A DNA stretch of 64,000 bases. Origin: Haemonchus contortus. Lineage: Eukaryota > Nematoda > Chromadorea > Rhabditida > Trichostrongylidae. The stretch spans positions 8,504,874-8,568,873 of the forward strand of contig LS997567.1 of the NCBI GenBank assembly GCA_000469685.2. The letters run 5' to 3'. Positions 1 to 11,636 of this stretch are shown piece by piece. A model generated the notes under the pieces. It saw nothing but the letters and a program-made list of their open reading frames with translations, was not told where the DNA came from and made no database searches. The first letter of the stretch is position 1, and every line of letters starts with the position of its first letter. The translations under genes and the position numbers were made by a program.

Positions 1-1290
1 CTAGATACACATAGCTAAACTATTCGGAGATATTCTTTCCGTATAGTGTGAAAGGAACATCAGGTACCAACCCGTTTTTCATGAACGTCTTCGTTAGGTT
101 CAGTTTCGAGTCGATCCTTCCACAAGCACTGTGAAACTCGGCCAGCATTCGTTCCGCCCGCTCAATATTCGCTGCTATAAGCACGACATCGTCTCCAAAG
201 CGAGGTGATGTAAGTAGCTGCCGTAGACCTTCACTCCCAAGTCGTCCCATCCCAAATGACGCATGATATTCTCGAGAGCGGCGCTGAAAAGTTTGGGCGA
301 AATAGTATCACCCTGCCGGACACCTCTCTTCACGTTAATTTCTCGTATTATGGTGAAATCCTGGTCGTGAAGTTGTCGTAGAGCTCACGAAGCATCCTTA
401 TATATTGAGTAGGAACACTCTGGTCGCCAAGGGCTTCAATCACCGCTTCTGTCTCAACGGTGTCGAAGGCTTCCCCTCAAATCGATGAACGTGAGACATA
501 ACAGCAATTTGTTCTCTAGTATTACTTCAATGAGTCTTGTAAAAGTGTGGATATGATCGATTGTACTGAACCCTCTCCGAAACCTTGCGTGCTTGCATGG
601 CTGTCCTTCATCTGATATTCTGCCAATCCTGTCTGTTTAGGATGAAGGGCTTGCATATTACAGAAAGCAGGCAGAGTGGGCGATAATTGCCAATGTCGTC
701 TGGATCTCCCTTCTTATACAGCAACATGGTCTTGTTAGTTTTCCACGAAGTGGGCACTTCGCATTCCGTCAGGTACCGCGTGATGAGCCTAGCCAGAGTT
801 CTGACGATGACTGGTGGAATACTCTTCGATGTTTGGTTTGATCCTATCGGGACCTAACGTTAGCTGGTTATTGCCTGCAGCTCGCGCGATTCCACGCTGA
901 CATATCAACTCGAGAGTCTTCGAAGAGAGTCGTCTCTTTGTTTCTTGTAGACTCTGCTTTCCTAGCGCTATCGTGAGGATGTGCGACGAGCCGGGTGTAT
1001 TCTTCATCGATGTTGTCGATAGTAGAATCTTCCCATTTACTCGCAGGGGAAGCGAAGCGGTCCCAGTTGATGGAGGTCTTAGGGCTTCATTTCTTAAACT
1101 TCATAGCTCTCTCTCCACGCAGTGAGAAGCGAAATTGGTGACGAAGCGAAGAGGAGGCGATGGTCCGATCCTGTGCAGAACTTCGGAACAACAGCGACGT
1201 CAGTCAGGCAAAAATTCTTATTGAAGATGACGTGGTATATTTCACTATGAAACTGTCCACCAGGTGACTCCCATGTCCATCGCGAATGAG
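1..1290 (-). mobile_element. RTE-clade LINE, copy A: reverse transcriptase half (decayed)
   Basis: Read on the minus strand this stretch encodes the end of the apurinic-type endonuclease, the linker and most of the reverse transcriptase of an RTE-like non-LTR element. Visible pieces are the endonuclease C-terminus with GSDHRLL (about 1,120-1,260), the RT segment around LLYKKGDPDDIGNYRP (about 660-730), the IDHIHT block near 550 and a mutated catalytic motif FGDDVVLI (FADD in intact copies) near 190-215. About 300 bases between the GPDG region and the linker are missing (near 850) compared with the copy at 43.8-47 kb. Several frameshifts and stops make it non-coding. The 3' end lies left of the window. 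The rest of the same element continues in the opposite orientation at 1,310-2,490. Confidence 0.88.
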
Positions 1291-1309
1291 AGGACATGGG
1301 AGTCACCTG
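1261..1309. repeat. Inverted junction palindrome of RTE copy A
   Basis: An 18-bp perfect inverted repeat (1,261-1,278 and 1,292-1,309, 13-base loop) sits exactly where the minus-strand half of the RTE meets the plus-strand half. Both arms are endonuclease-coding sequence containing the ACATGGGAGTCACCTG motif, so a short extra piece of element was added in reverse at the breakpoint. Confidence 0.85.
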
Positions 1310-2490
1310 TTCTACTACAGATCTCCTTCACTGTGAGTTCTCCCTCACTGAAGGATCCCCAACCGGTTAGTGACAAGGCTACGTAGGGCGTACTCAGGAG
1401 GCGGATTGGGAAATTAACCGCCGACAAAAAGTCACCCGTAATTGCCCAGAGACGCAGGTGTATTCAGGGGATGGATTCCTTGATTTTGCTGTGATTGGTC
1501 GAAATACCATCTGTTTCTGGCAGGCGTATTCACGCGTACGTGTGTGGAGAGTCTGCGTGTGCAGGTAGTATCCTGCCCATCGACTCAGCCAGAAGCTTGC
1601 ATTCGAGTGACTGGGAAGTGTCTGGGAGGCGATTTGGAACCGCCTCCAAAAACAAAGCCCCTCGTTCACTTCAACTTCGGAATAGCCTGACAAGCTCCCT
1701 GAGTCAGCCTAGCCCTCACGTCAGAGCCTGGCAAGCTACACATTGGGTAACTACTCGCCAGAACAGTAACAGAAATGGGTCTCATCCCACTGAAGCTGAG
1801 GGAGCCCTCAATGCGGCAGCGTTGGATAGAACCGTTCGGGAGAGGCCGCTAAAACCTATGGGTCAAAACAGGCTGCCTAAAAGAAGAAGGACCAAGATGA
1901 CGATGTGTACTTTCAACGCGTGGACACTTGCATCGGAAGCGTGTATGGAAGACCTGATGATGCAAGCTAGGAAGATCAAGTATGACCTCATCGGACTGAC
2001 CGAGACGAAAAGGCATCGCCCGCTGCACGCTGTATTTGAGAGTGGAGAAGAACTGTTCCTTGGAACTTGTGAAAGCAGATGCGTAGGTGGCGTAGGTGTC
2101 CTCATCAATACGCACTTGGCCATGAACATTGATTCGTACGAGAGCTTAACAACCCGAATCGGATGCTTGCGATTAAGAAGATGTGGCTCAATCCCAGCTC
2201 TAATCATCTTCGTTGTCTACGCAACAACATCAAGCTACGAAGAAGATGAGCTGGAGGCGTTTCGTATGGATCTGGAAAGGCTCTACTGAAAAGACCGCAC
2301 TTTCTTCAAGGTCAAAGTCGGTGATTTTAACGCCAAGATTGGCCCCAGAACAACGGCTGAAGAGCTCCACATCGGGACTCACGGAATGGAATGGAATGAG
2401 CAGGGTAAACGGCTATCCGAGTTTATCATGTCGACCAGCAGCATCCATTGTAATTCGCGATTCCAGAAGCTTCGAAAACACACATGGAAA
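1310..2490 (+). mobile_element. RTE-clade LINE, copy A: inverted 5' half with endonuclease
   Basis: The plus strand carries the 5' leader (1,310-1,860) and endonuclease (about 1,895-2,480) of an RTE element. Endonuclease signatures are LIGLTETK at about 2,000, GVGVLINTHLAMNIDSY at about 2,090-2,140, an AYAPTSSY-like block at about 2,215 and GDFNAKIGP at about 2,322-2,347, where a frameshift has occurred. The sequence stops just where the endonuclease C-terminus would begin, and that C-terminus is the first thing in the minus-strand half at 1,290. The two halves therefore add up to one element with its 5' end flipped. Not intact. Confidence 0.87.
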
Positions 2491-2642
2491 CCAAAGGCAT
2501 ATTGTGAATACTACCGCTGTTAATCTGCAATTTGCTATTGTTCACAGTACGTTAGTGAGGTTTAACTCACATTCAGTCGGAAATGCAAATAGCACTGACC
2601 TGAGAGAAACTGTTTAGTTCCGGAATAGCAACGTGTGAAACA

Positions 2643-3650
2643 TCAAAAACAACAGTATTTGGTAGGAAAACACCTGCTTTTGATGACAGCATCGCAGGGA
2701 GAAGGCATCAAGTCGACTAATTTCTGGAGTGTGGACACCGGCATGGTGGTTAACTCCTTCGCCAACTGAGCGAATATTTCTTCACTGTTCCTACTAAAAC
2801 TGTTCGAACAACTCCCTTTGAGCCCTTCCCACATATGCTCTATGGGATTCAGATCCGCTGACTGACTTTGCCACTCTAGAAGTTTGATACGCTGTCCGCT
2901 GAAGGCCGCCTTCACTGTTGAGGTATGTTTCGGATCGTTATCCTGCTGCAGAATCCATCCTGCTGCCATGTCCTGCTATGCCCACGGCAAGACGATGCCG
3001 ACTATCGTGTTTTTGCAGTAATCGCCTGCCATTGTGTCGTCAGAGTTCAAAATAGTGTCTATTCCGTTTGAGGAGAAGGCACTGTATACCATCACATTTC
3101 CTACCATGCTTGGTTGTGGGTAGGGTGTACCTCAGATTGGAACTTTCCCCAGATGGACGTCGCTCGCACCGTACACCATCGCTTCCAAAAAATTGAACTT
3201 GCTCAGTTCAGTTGAGGTGTCGGCGCCAACTCCACTCTAGCTCTCCTATTTTTTGGACTGATGAACGGCTTCTCGGCTGGACGCTTCCCACAAATACCAG
3301 CATTATTTAGGCGTCTCCTACAGTCTGCCGACTAAGAATGGTGCCATCGCTAACGCTGAACTCAGTGGCAATGTCAGCCACAGTAAGGCGAGGGCCGGGT
3401 GTTGACCAAAGTATGATCAGTCTGTCCTGGGCTGATGAAGTGCATCGACAGCTCTCTCAGCATCACAAACAGATTTCTGACAAGATATCTTCGGATAGTC
3501 TGTCTTCTTGAAATGGCCGTAACTTTTATGCCGGATTCCTTCATATTTACAACTGCCTGCCAAACTCTCTTAGTGACTGCTGTATTTCTATGTATACCTT
3601 GCGTGTACAAGTAATAACGTCGAGCACAAATAGGATGCAAAAAATGCAAT
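2643..3650 (-). mobile_element. Tc1-like DNA transposon, transposase pseudogene
   Basis: Minus-strand remains of a Tc1-family DDE transposase. The N-terminal helix-turn-helix region is recognisable near 3,330-3,440 (RLTVADIATEFSVS), followed near 3,240-3,300 by AGICG..P. The C-terminal catalytic part is one open frame at 2,643-2,969 and shows WILQQDNDPKHTS and SADLNPIEHMWEGLK, which carry the second Asp and the final Glu of the DD34E triad. The first catalytic Asp region is blurred by frameshifts at 3,050-3,240. No terminal inverted repeats were found, so the ends are approximate. Inactive. Confidence 0.82.
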
Positions 3651-3852
3651 CATCGCTAACCTCTCAGTCAGAGGAAAATGCTTCAGTAGTAAAACTTCTG
3701 CGCGTGGTCACGTGATCCCCCAGTTTCAAAGCCGAAAAGTACAAATGGGTTCCGTTCGAGGTGAGGTTTGGCATATTCACGTGTTTCTCAAATATCTTCA
3801 CTAGAAAAAGTTACGATTGGAAAGGCGTTTCACCGAGGACTTTTGATTGCTA

Positions 3853-4439
<587 letters not shown>

Positions 4440-6380
4440 TAGTTGTTGTGGACTACATGGTCCAGGTCTTGGCGCAGGCAGTCGTCTTTAGCGGTAGCAT
4501 ATGCTACAACATCTCCGGCAGTGACCGGCAGACTATTTACACTGTCGTGGAAGATGGCCTTGGCGTCTCTGGCGATTTTAGCGACTTTGACGTCTTCTTC
4601 CAGTGGCGACTAAGCAGAAATGGAGCGAGAGAGCGTGTCTGACTGATCGTAGCTGGTAGTACTCCGATATTCGATGTCAAAATCGTAGGTGCGCAGGGTG
4701 AAAGCCCAGCGTTGGAAGCGATTGCCGTGTACGTAGGAAGTCCTTTCTCCAATCCGAGTATGACCGAGAGTGGCTTGTGGTCTGTGAAAAGAGTGAAGTG
4801 TCGCCCATAGACGTAACGGTGAAACATGCGGGCGGCGTAGATGAATGCAAGACCTTCCTTTTCTGTTTGACCGTTATTCTTCTCCGTCGCACCGAGAAAG
4901 CGGCTGGCGTAGTAGACGGCATTCTCTGATTCATTCGGATGAGGATGGGAGATGACTACTTCTATACCATAGTCTGAAGCGTCGGCTGTTGGCAGACTTG
5001 GGTTGTAGTGAGTCAGGAGCAGGTGCACTTCCTTGGTGCGCTCAAAACCGGCGTCGCAATCGGAATTCCAGTTGCACGGAGCATCTTTATTGAGAAGTGA
5101 GTTGAGCGGTGCACGAAGCTGACGCATCTCTGTAACGAACACTTCATAGTAGTTGGTGAGATTTGGTGATGGCATCGATCTTCTTGGGATCGGGTTGGTG
5201 TCTAGCAGCGGTGACGTCCGAGGTAGGTCAACTGGATCATCCCTAAGTAGCACTTGTCGGTAGGGGCACGGAGGCCGTGGGCGGATATCCTTGAAAATAA
5301 GGCTCCTATGTTGGCGTTGGGCTCGAAAAATGTGCTGCCGGTGACGATGACGTCGTCGAGGTAGGCAGCAACGCCGTTGAGCCCAGAGATCACGGAGTCG
5401 ATAATCTGCTGGAAGATGCCAGGGGCTGGTTTGGCTCCAAACGGCAAGCGGTAGAGCCGTCGATGCGTGTTGATTGTGAGAAACTCCTTGAAGCCGACTG
5501 TCGACTTCGACCGGTGGGTAGGCGTCGGCGAAGTCGATCTGGGAGAAGACGGTCCCTCCATTGTGCTCGGTGAAGAAGTTTTTTGGTGAAGTGGGGAATG
5601 GGTGCCGGTGCAGCAGGTGTGCGTTACTGAGTCCCCTCATTGGTTTTCACAGCGACGATTGGAGCAGCCCGTTGGCACAGCGTCCAAGTCCCGGCTTGAG
5701 GATATCCGCGGAGTTGTGCATCAGTGATTGCCATTTCTTGGATTGCGTCGTAGTCAAGCGCTTGCACCATCTGGGTTTTGGATCTCTTCGAGACTGAGTT
5801 GAATTCCGACATTTGCTCATGTAACGCCAAGAAAGTAGTTGTCGTCTTAAAGGCAGCATACGCCTTTCTCAATCTGAGCCCTGCCTTGATTGCCCATGAT
5901 CGCGCAATCCGCGTTAAATCTTCCGTGAGTGGGCAATGGTAGACCATTGGCTCTCTCGAAGAAATCAGAGGTTTTCTGTAGACAAGGGATTCCAAGTTGC
6001 ATTCTGGTTGGACGAGAGATTATGGTGATGTCGGCGCCTTTGTTCAACTGGAAGCGAATGGGATGTCCATAATGTCGAGTTCTATGTGTTTTTGGACATC
6101 TCCTATACGGCCGATGTCTCGTTGGTACCATGTGCGTGGTAATATCTGCTTGATGTGACGTCGCAGCGCAGCTCTTGACTTTTGAGCGGCACTGATAGCG
6201 TTGCGATTTTGTGACCGATCCTTCGTTCAGTGTTGCTCAAGGACATGGTGATGACGGGTACTGAGGCTTGATTGCGGTAGGAAGGCGCCGCTTCTTTCTT
6301 CTGTGGACAATGCGAATTTCCGATTACTTGACGGCTTCGACGACTTTGGAGTCGTCACTGAACGACTTCTAGGGGTGATG
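4440..6380 (-). mobile_element. Ty3/gypsy retrotransposon pol fragment (protease, RT, RNase H)
   Basis: Minus-strand polyprotein remains in the usual gypsy order. A decayed zinc-knuckle region lies near 6,300. An aspartic protease at about 5,990-6,080 reads LNKGADITII where the family has L-D-T-G-A-D. Reverse transcriptase at about 5,200-5,640 shows NGGTVFSQIDFADAY, LPFGAKPAPGIFQQI and the catalytic AYLDDVIVTG near 5,340-5,372. RNase H at about 4,640-4,990 shows DASDYGIEVVISH, EKEGLAFIYAARMFHRY and FTLFTDHKPLSVI. A tail near 4,480-4,540 matches the connection region (SLPVTAGD). Integrase and LTRs are absent, and the frame changes between protease, RT and RNase H. A truncated dead copy; its mid-protein cut at 4,440 suggests deletion or 5'/3' loss after insertion. 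Confidence 0.88.
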
Positions 6381-6389
6381 CTCCTTGGC

Positions 6390-7131
6390 TAAATCGTCAA
6401 CAGTAATTTTCTCGTTTCGTCCAGCTTGCGGAGAAAATATGATCGATTGTACTGAACCCTCTCCGAAACCTTGCTCGCTCGCATGGCTCTCCTTCATCTA
6501 ATATTCTGCCAATCCTGTTCAAGAAGACACGAGTGAAAGGCTTGCATATTACAGAAAGCAGGCAGATTGGGCGATAATTACCAATGTCGTCTGGATCTCC
6601 CTTCTTATACAGCAACATGGTCTTGTTAGTTTTCCACGAAGTGGGCACTTCGCATTCCGACAGGTACCGCGTGAAGAGCCTAGCTAGAGTTCTGACGATG
6701 AGTGGTGGAAGACTTTCAGATGTTCTGGTTTGACCTCGGGACCGAACGTTAGCTGATTATTACCTGCAGCTCGCGCGATTCCACGCTGACGTACCAACTC
6801 GAGAGTCCTCGAGGACGGTCGTCTCTTGGTTTCTTGTAGGCTCTGCTTTCCTAGCGCTATCGTGAAGATGTTCGACTAGCCGGTTGTATTCTTCATCGAT
6901 GTGTTGGTCCCAGTTGATGGAGGTCTTAGGGCTTCGTTTCCTAAACTTCATAGCTCCCTCCACGCACTGAGAAGCGAAATTTAGCGCGGAGGAGACGATG
7001 GTCCGATCCCGTGTAAAACTTCGAAACAACAGCGAAGCCAGTCAGGCAAAATCTCCGATTGAAGATGACGTGGTCTATTTCATTATAGAATTGTCCACCA
7101 GGTGCCTCCCATGTCCATCGCGAGTGAGAGG
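6390..7131 (-). mobile_element. RTE-clade LINE, copy B: minus-strand half
   Basis: Minus-strand RT (FRRGFSTIDHIF at about 6,430-6,470; LLYKKGDPDDIGNYRPICLL at about 6,560-6,620), linker, and endonuclease C-terminus (RWTWEAPGGQ and TGSDHRLL at about 6,990-7,130). It shares with copy A the same loss of about 300 bases between the GPDG motif and the linker (near 6,740-6,760) and the same inverted junction, so A and B descend from one rearranged ancestor. Frameshifted and non-coding. Confidence 0.87.
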
Positions 7132-7145
7132 ACATGGGAGTCACC
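7101..7145. repeat. Inverted junction palindrome of RTE copy B
   Basis: A 16-bp inverted repeat with one mismatch (7,101-7,116 with 7,130-7,145) at the switch from minus- to plus-strand RTE sequence. It is the homologue of the palindrome at 1,261-1,309, with the same loop sequence apart from one base. Confidence 0.85.
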
Positions 7146-9199
7146 ATCCCCTTCACTGAGGGTTCTATCTCACTGAAGTATCCCAACCGGTTAGCGACGA
7201 GGTTACGAAGGACGTCCCCAGGTTTTGGATGCGGGAGTTCATCGCCGACTAAAAGTCATCAGTACTTGCCCAGAGAGGCGGATTTAGGGGATGGACTCCC
7301 TGATTCTGCTATGCTGGTCGATATACCTTCTGTTTCTCGCATGTGTATCCACGCATATGTGTTTGGAGAGTATGCGTGTGCAATTGGTATCCTGCCCATC
7401 GACTCAGCCAGAAGCTTGCATTTGAGTGACTGGGAAGTATCTGAGAGGCGATTCGGGGCCGCCTCCAAAAACAAAGCTCTTTGTCCACTTCAAGTGCGGA
7501 CTAACCTGGCAAGGCCCCGGAGTTAACCTAGCCCTCACGTCAAAGCTTAGCAAGCTGCACATTGGGTATATACTCGCCAAAAACAGAAGCAGAAATGGGT
7601 CTCATCCCCCTGAATCTGAGGGAGCCCTTCATACGGCAGCGTTGGGTAGAACCGTTTAGGAGAGGCTGCTAAAATCCATGGGCCAAAACAGGCTGCCTGA
7701 AAGGAGATATGATCAGGGTGAAGGACTGTCCGAATTCATCATGCAGACCCATACCATGGTAACTCGCCGTCCTACAAGCCTTCTCATTTGCGATGAATAT
7801 GGGAATAATCCGGTGGACAATTTCATAATGAAATAGACACATCAACTTCAATTGGATATTTTGCCCGACTGGCGTCGCAGTTGTTCCGAAGTTCTACACG
7901 GAATCGGCCCATTGCCTCCTCCGCGCTAGATTCTGCTTTCAGGGCGTGGGGAGAGAGAGTAATGAAGTTTAGGAAACGAAGCCCCAAGACCTCTATCAAG
8001 TGGGGTCAGCTCGCTTCCTTTGCAAGTGAATGTAAAGGTTCCGTCAGAACATCTTCATGACAGTGCTAGGAAAGCAGAGAGTACAATACAAGTAGCCAAG
8101 AGACGACTCTCTCCTAAGACGTCGAGCTAGTACGCCAGCGTGGAATCGCGCAAGCTGCAGACAATCGCCAACAGACGTCGGAAAATGCGAAGATGTGCAG
8201 AGAAACGATGCAGGATCTGAAAGAGAGAAGAACAGCAGTAATGGATGAAGCCGCCGAGGCCGGGAAGAGCATTCGCAAAGCCCGACGGAGCTTCTCCCAT
8301 TACAAGACCAAGACGACTTCTCCTCGTCGTCCTGGCGGAACACTTACTGCATCTCGAAGTTCATGCAGGTCATCTACGACTTCTACTACTCGGATCTCTT
8401 CGACAGCCACGTCTACCTGTCTACCTAACATCTTAGGCGAGACGAATATATCGCTCCTTCGCTTCTCCCTTACGAAATACCACATGCCATCACGTCGATG
8501 AAGAACTGTACAGCGCCCGGTCCCGATGGGATCAAACCGGAACATCTGAAGTGAACTATACCACCAGTCATCATCAAGACTCTGGCTAGGTTCTACACAC
8601 GTTACCTGTCGGAATGCAAAGTGCCCATGTCGTGGAAAACTAGCAAGACTGTGTTGCTGTACAAAAAGGTAGATTCAGACGATATTGGCAATTACCGCCC
8701 AATCTGCCTGCTGTCCGTAATCTACAAGCTTGTCACTAGTGTCATCCTAAACAATATTGGCAGAATATTAGATGAAGGACAGTCAAGCAGGGTTTCGGAG
8801 AGGGTTCAGTACAATCGATCATATCCACACCCTAACAAGGCTCATTGAAGTATCGCGAGAGTACAAAATGCCGCTATGTCTTACGTTTATCGGCTTGAAG
8901 AAAGCCTTTGACACCGTTGAGACAGAAGCGGTAACTGAAGCCCTGGCCAACCAGGGTGTTCCTACTCAATATATAAGAATGCTTCGTGAGCTCTACGACA
9001 ACTTCACGACCAGGATTTCACCATAATACGAGAAATCAACGTGAAGAGAGGTGTCCGGCAGGGCGATACCATTCCGACCAAACTTTTCAGTGCCGCTCTC
9101 GAGAATACCACTCGTCATTTGGAATGAGAAGACTTGGGAAAGAATGCCGACGGCCGCTACCTACATCACCTCCGCTTTGCAGACGACATCGTGCTTGTA
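7146..9199 (+). mobile_element. RTE-clade LINE, copy B: plus-strand leader and reverse transcriptase
   Basis: Plus-strand RTE sequence in normal internal order: 5' leader (7,146-7,690, homologous to 1,310-1,860), then a jump directly to the endonuclease C-terminus (7,700-7,930; the endonuclease core of about 500 bases is deleted), the linker (7,930-8,340) and reverse transcriptase (8,480-9,199). RT motifs include DIGNYRPICLLSVIYKL at about 8,680-8,730, RRGFSTIDHIHTLTRLIEVS at about 8,795-8,855, the first catalytic block FIGLKKAFDTVE (Asp of FIDLKKAFD replaced by Gly) at about 8,885-8,920 and FADDIVLV at about 9,176-9,199. It ends abruptly at FADD where a DNA transposon begins. Several frameshifts; inactive. 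Confidence 0.86.
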
Positions 9200-10121
9200 C
9201 AGGGTGGCCGAAAAGTATAGGACGCGCCGTTCGGCGCTCCCTGGCTCCTTGCCAGTGGGTATTTTCAAAATCATTCGGAACTTTCGGAGAGCACGGGATC
9301 TGTACAAAAATCCATATAAGTCATTCGATTGACCGTTTGTCCGAACAATAGCTATGAAAGTTTCTGCGCATCGACCACTATTGAGAAGCTGCTCAGAGAA
9401 GGTTGCAGGAGCTGCGACATTGCGAAACGACCCGGTGTTCCCTCTTCAACTGTCCGGAATGTTGCCGTTGCTCTCAGAAAACGAGGACATGCCTCTGAGA
9501 TGCCAAAAAGGGGACGACCGAGAACAGTGAACACACCGAAGATTCGTGATATCATCAGGGAGAGGATCACCCGCAACGAAGGAGTCAGCATGGATCGGAT
9601 CGCTTCTGACCTCAACATCAGCCATCAAACCCTCCAGAAAATTGTGAAACGCGACCGCAAGCTGAACAGTTATCGGCTTCGCCGAGGCTATTTCCTTTCA
9701 GAGCACTCCAAGCAAAGTCGACTGATAAAATGCAAAAACCTTCTTCGAGAGCTCAGGGCGCGCCGCATCTCTGACGTGATCTGGACCGATGAGAAAATTT
9801 TCACCGTAGAACCCTATACAAACCGTCAAAACCGAGGAGAGTTGCTGTCAAAAGCTGACAGCAGGTCCCCAAAACGTCGTCTTGTGCACAGCAGGCAATC
9901 TTCCAAAAGTGTTATGGTTTGGGCCCGGGGTAACATCAGAAAGCAAAACACCTTTGGTCTTCACAGTCAGAAATGTTAAAATCAACTCCGAAGTCTACCA
10001 AAAGGTAGTTTTAATGAACACTCTGCTACCCTGGATCACAGAACACTTTCGTAACCGATCGTTCGTCCTTCAGCAAGATTGGGCCCCTTCTCATGCCTCA
10101 GAGTCGACAAAAGCCAGCATT
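9200..10121 (+). mobile_element. Tc1/mariner-superfamily transposase, right-truncated
   Basis: The left end CAGGGTGGCCGAAAAGTA, preceded by TA, is typical of Tc1/mariner termini. A 216-codon frame (9,329-9,979) has two helix-turn-helix units: a first with REGCRSCDIAKRPGVPSSTV, then a GRPRTVNTP linker and a second with SMDRIASDLNISHQTLQKIV. This is followed by the first catalytic Asp in VIWTDEKIFTVEP. After a frameshift near 9,930 the protein continues in another frame (9,882-10,121) with GVTSESKTPLVF and FVLQQDWAPSHAS, carrying the second Asp. The last catalytic residue and right TIR are missing: at 10,121 the sequence turns into minus-strand RTE. The exact family (maT-like or another DDxD/E group) is not certain. 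Inactive. Confidence 0.83.
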
Positions 10122-11636
10122 GTCAAACTCGGCCAGCATTCGTTCCGCCTGCTCGATGTTCGGTGTTATGAGCACGATGTGCTCTGCAAAGCGGAGGTGA
10201 TGTAGGTAGCGGCCGTCGGCATTCTGTCCCAAGTCTTCTCATCGATTACAGAATCTTCCCATTTACTCGCAAGGGAAGCGAAGCGGTCCCAGTTGATGGA
10301 GGTCTTGATGCTTCGTTTCCTAATCTTCATAGCTCTCTCCGCGCACTGAGATGCGAAATTTAGCGCGGAAGAGACGATGGTCCGATCCCGTGTAGAACTT
10401 CGGAACAACAGCGACGTCAGTTAGGCAAAATCTCCGATTGAAAATGACGTGGTCTATTTCATTATGGAACTGTCCACCAGGTGACAGCCATGTCCATCTT
10501 AAATGGGAGGGCTTCTGGAACCGCGAGTTACCATGGTGTGGGTCGTCATGATAAACTCGGACAGCCTTTCACCTTGCTCAATCCAGTCCACTCGTGAGTC
10601 CCGATGTGAAGCTCTTCAGCCGTTCTCCTGGGGCATATCTTGGCGTTAAAATCACCGACGATGATCTTGAAGAAAAAGTGTTCTTCTCTGTAGAGCCTCT
10701 CCAGATCCATATAAAACGCTTCCAAATCTTCTTCTTCGTAGCTCGATGTTGGTGCGTAAGCAACGAAGATGGTTAGAGCTGGGATTGAGCCACGTCTTCT
10801 TGATCGCAAACGTCCGATTCGGGTTGTTAACCTTTCGTACGAATCGATGTTCATGGCCAAGTGCGTACTGACGAGGACACCTACGCCGCCGACGCCTCTA
10901 CTGTCGCATGTTCCAAGGAACAGTTCTTCTCCAGTCTCAAATACAGCATGCAGCGGGCGATGCATTCTCGTCTCGGTCAGTCCGTGACGTCTTACTTGAT
11001 CTCCACAGCATTCGATACACATTTCCGATGCAAGGGTTCATGCATTGTAAGCACAGATTTACACCCCAGTCCATCCCTTTTTGGGAGCCTGTTCTAAGTC
11101 TGAGATTTCAGTAGCCTCTCCTGAGCGCTCCCACCCAATGCTGCCGTATTGGGGGCTCCCTCAGGCTCAGGGGAATGAGGCCCGTTTCTACTACTGTTTT
11201 TGGCGTGAAGATACCCAACGTGCAGCTTGCCAGGCTCTGACGTGGGGGCTATTGACTCCGGGGGCTTGCCAGGCTATCCCGAGATGGACAAGGGGCTCTG
11301 TTTTTGGAGCGGTCCCGAATCGCCTCCCAGAAACTTCCCAGTCACTCGCATGCAAGCTATTGGCCGAGTCGATGGGCAGGATATCAACTGCACCCACAGA
11401 CTGTCCACACATGTATGCGTGGATCACCTGCGAGGAATAGAGGGTATATCGACCCAGCACAGCAGAATCAAGGAGTCCGTCCCCTGAATTCACCTGCGTC
11501 TCTGGGCAAGTACCGGTGACTTGTGGTCGGCGATCAGTTTCCCTATTAGCCACCTGGGGACGCCCTACGTAGCCTCGTCACTAACCGGCTGGGGATCCTT
11601 CAGTGGGAGAGAACCCTCAGTGAAGGAGATCCGTAG
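10122..11636 (-). mobile_element. RTE-clade LINE, 5' part with endonuclease
   Basis: Minus-strand RTE. From right to left it holds the 5' leader (11,030-11,636), a well-kept endonuclease frame (10,546-11,022, 158 codons, with LTETRMHRPLHAVFETGEEL, GVGVLVSTHLAM, VAYAPTSSYEEEDLEAFYMD and IIVGDFNAKI), the endonuclease C-terminus and linker (10,233-10,545), and then, after a deletion of most of the RT, a short RT island (10,122-10,232) that still covers the FADD region (read here as FAEH). The 5' part to beyond 11,636 is a near-copy of 45.9-47.9 kb. The endonuclease frame is open but no full polyprotein can be read. Confidence 0.87.
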
